Source: Bradyrhizobium sp. 149
Lineage (GTDB): Bacteria; Pseudomonadota; Alphaproteobacteria; Rhizobiales; Xanthobacteraceae
Length of the DNA stretch: 64,000 nt
Assembly (NCBI RefSeq): GCF_023073915.1
Contig: NZ_JADPKK010000020.1
Location: 62,001 to 126,000, forward strand
Reading direction: 5' to 3'
Shown here one piece after another: positions 63,924 through 64,000 of this stretch (positions are counted from its first letter, which is position 1; each line of letters starts with the position of its first letter). Both the position numbers and the translations under genes were made by a program. The notes beneath the pieces were generated by a model. It ran no database searches and was not told the DNA's origin. It saw only the letters and a program-made list of their open reading frames with translations.

Positions 63924-64000
63924 ATGCAGACATTTCGCGTCAACGGTTACGACATGGCCTATCTCGAAGTGGGACAAGGCCCGCCGCTGGTCTGCGTGCA
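63924..64000 (+). CDS. Alpha/beta hydrolase (tandem copy 2, cut by window edge)
   Basis: Only the first 25 residues are visible (MQTFRVNGYDMAYLEVGQGP, then PLVCV). They match the start of the previous gene (MQSLHVNGYDMPYLDVGEAR) residue for residue at most positions. The two-base gap suggests cotranscription. Length and active site lie outside the window. Confidence 0.75.
   Translation, partial: MQTFRVNGYDMAYLEVGQGPPLVCV

Overview
The window is 64 kb of high-GC alphaproteobacterial chromosome. It most resembles Bradyrhizobium or a close relative in the Nitrobacteraceae. The evidence is an hsp20 gene behind a ROSE-type RNA thermometer, a PhyR/NepR/EcfG stress locus, an ornithine decarboxylase behind a long structured leader of the alphaproteobacterial speF type, a homospermidine synthase, two DUF3551 genes, and many short palindromic intergenic repeats. 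I see no transposase, phage gene, CRISPR array, tRNA or rRNA. It reads as ordinary chromosomal backbone, with genes packed on both strands.

Layout. 1-3.3 kb: a truncated lysophospholipase-like hydrolase, a thermometer-controlled hsp20, an exported alpha/beta hydrolase and an exported hypothetical protein. 3.8-10.1 kb: gltB and gltD, separated by a palindromic repeat. 10.2-13.5 kb: a beta-barrel outer-membrane protein with a small Imm32-like gene behind it, divergent from arabinose-5-phosphate isomerase. 13.6-19.0 kb: a CMD/HxlR divergent pair with clear operators, an NfeD/SPFH pair, an orphan ABC binding protein, ferrochelatase and a MAPEG protein. 19.0-22.8 kb: a coupled set of M3 peptidase, DUF1007 and an RcnA-like Ni/Co exporter. 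23.2-27.8 kb: a polyamine island (leader RNA, ornithine decarboxylase, GNAT, RidA, homospermidine synthase), giving ornithine to putrescine to homospermidine. 28.4-33.3 kb: a zinc-uptake operon behind a perfect 13-bp Zur-like palindrome, with a His-rich membrane protein, ZnuC, ZnuB, ZnuA, a CobW GTPase and a coupled WD40 protein. 33.3-39.8 kb: two half-size permease genes, Fe superoxide dismutase, an AAC(2')-like acetyltransferase, a MATE exporter, and DUF2147 and DUF3095 proteins.

39.9-44.2 kb holds a compact cassette of acyl-CoA synthetase, acyl carrier protein, adenylating ligase and short-chain reductase. It looks like a small acyl-modifying pathway that I cannot assign. 44.5-47.6 kb: two tandem DUF3551 genes, htpG with an RpoH-type promoter, and a hypothetical protein. 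47.9-50.4 kb: a SnoaL-like protein, then the general stress locus phyR, nepR and ecfG. 50.5-62.4 kb is a CoA-dependent catabolic island: a TetR regulator first in an operon with SDR, enoyl-CoA hydratase, feruloyl-CoA-synthase-like ligase, three acyl-CoA dehydrogenases and a nitroreductase, divergent from a thiolase and another acyl-CoA synthetase. The end carries an O6-alkylguanine transferase gene and two tandem alpha/beta hydrolases, the second cut by the window edge.

The most interesting signals are regulatory: the thermometer, the decarboxylase leader whose open frame stops on an attenuator stem, the divergent GGAAC palindrome at the stress locus, and the HxlR and Zur operators. The least explained gene sets are the ACP/ligase/reductase cassette, the split permease and the barrel/Imm32-like pair. 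All assignments come from reading the sequence; no database search was run.
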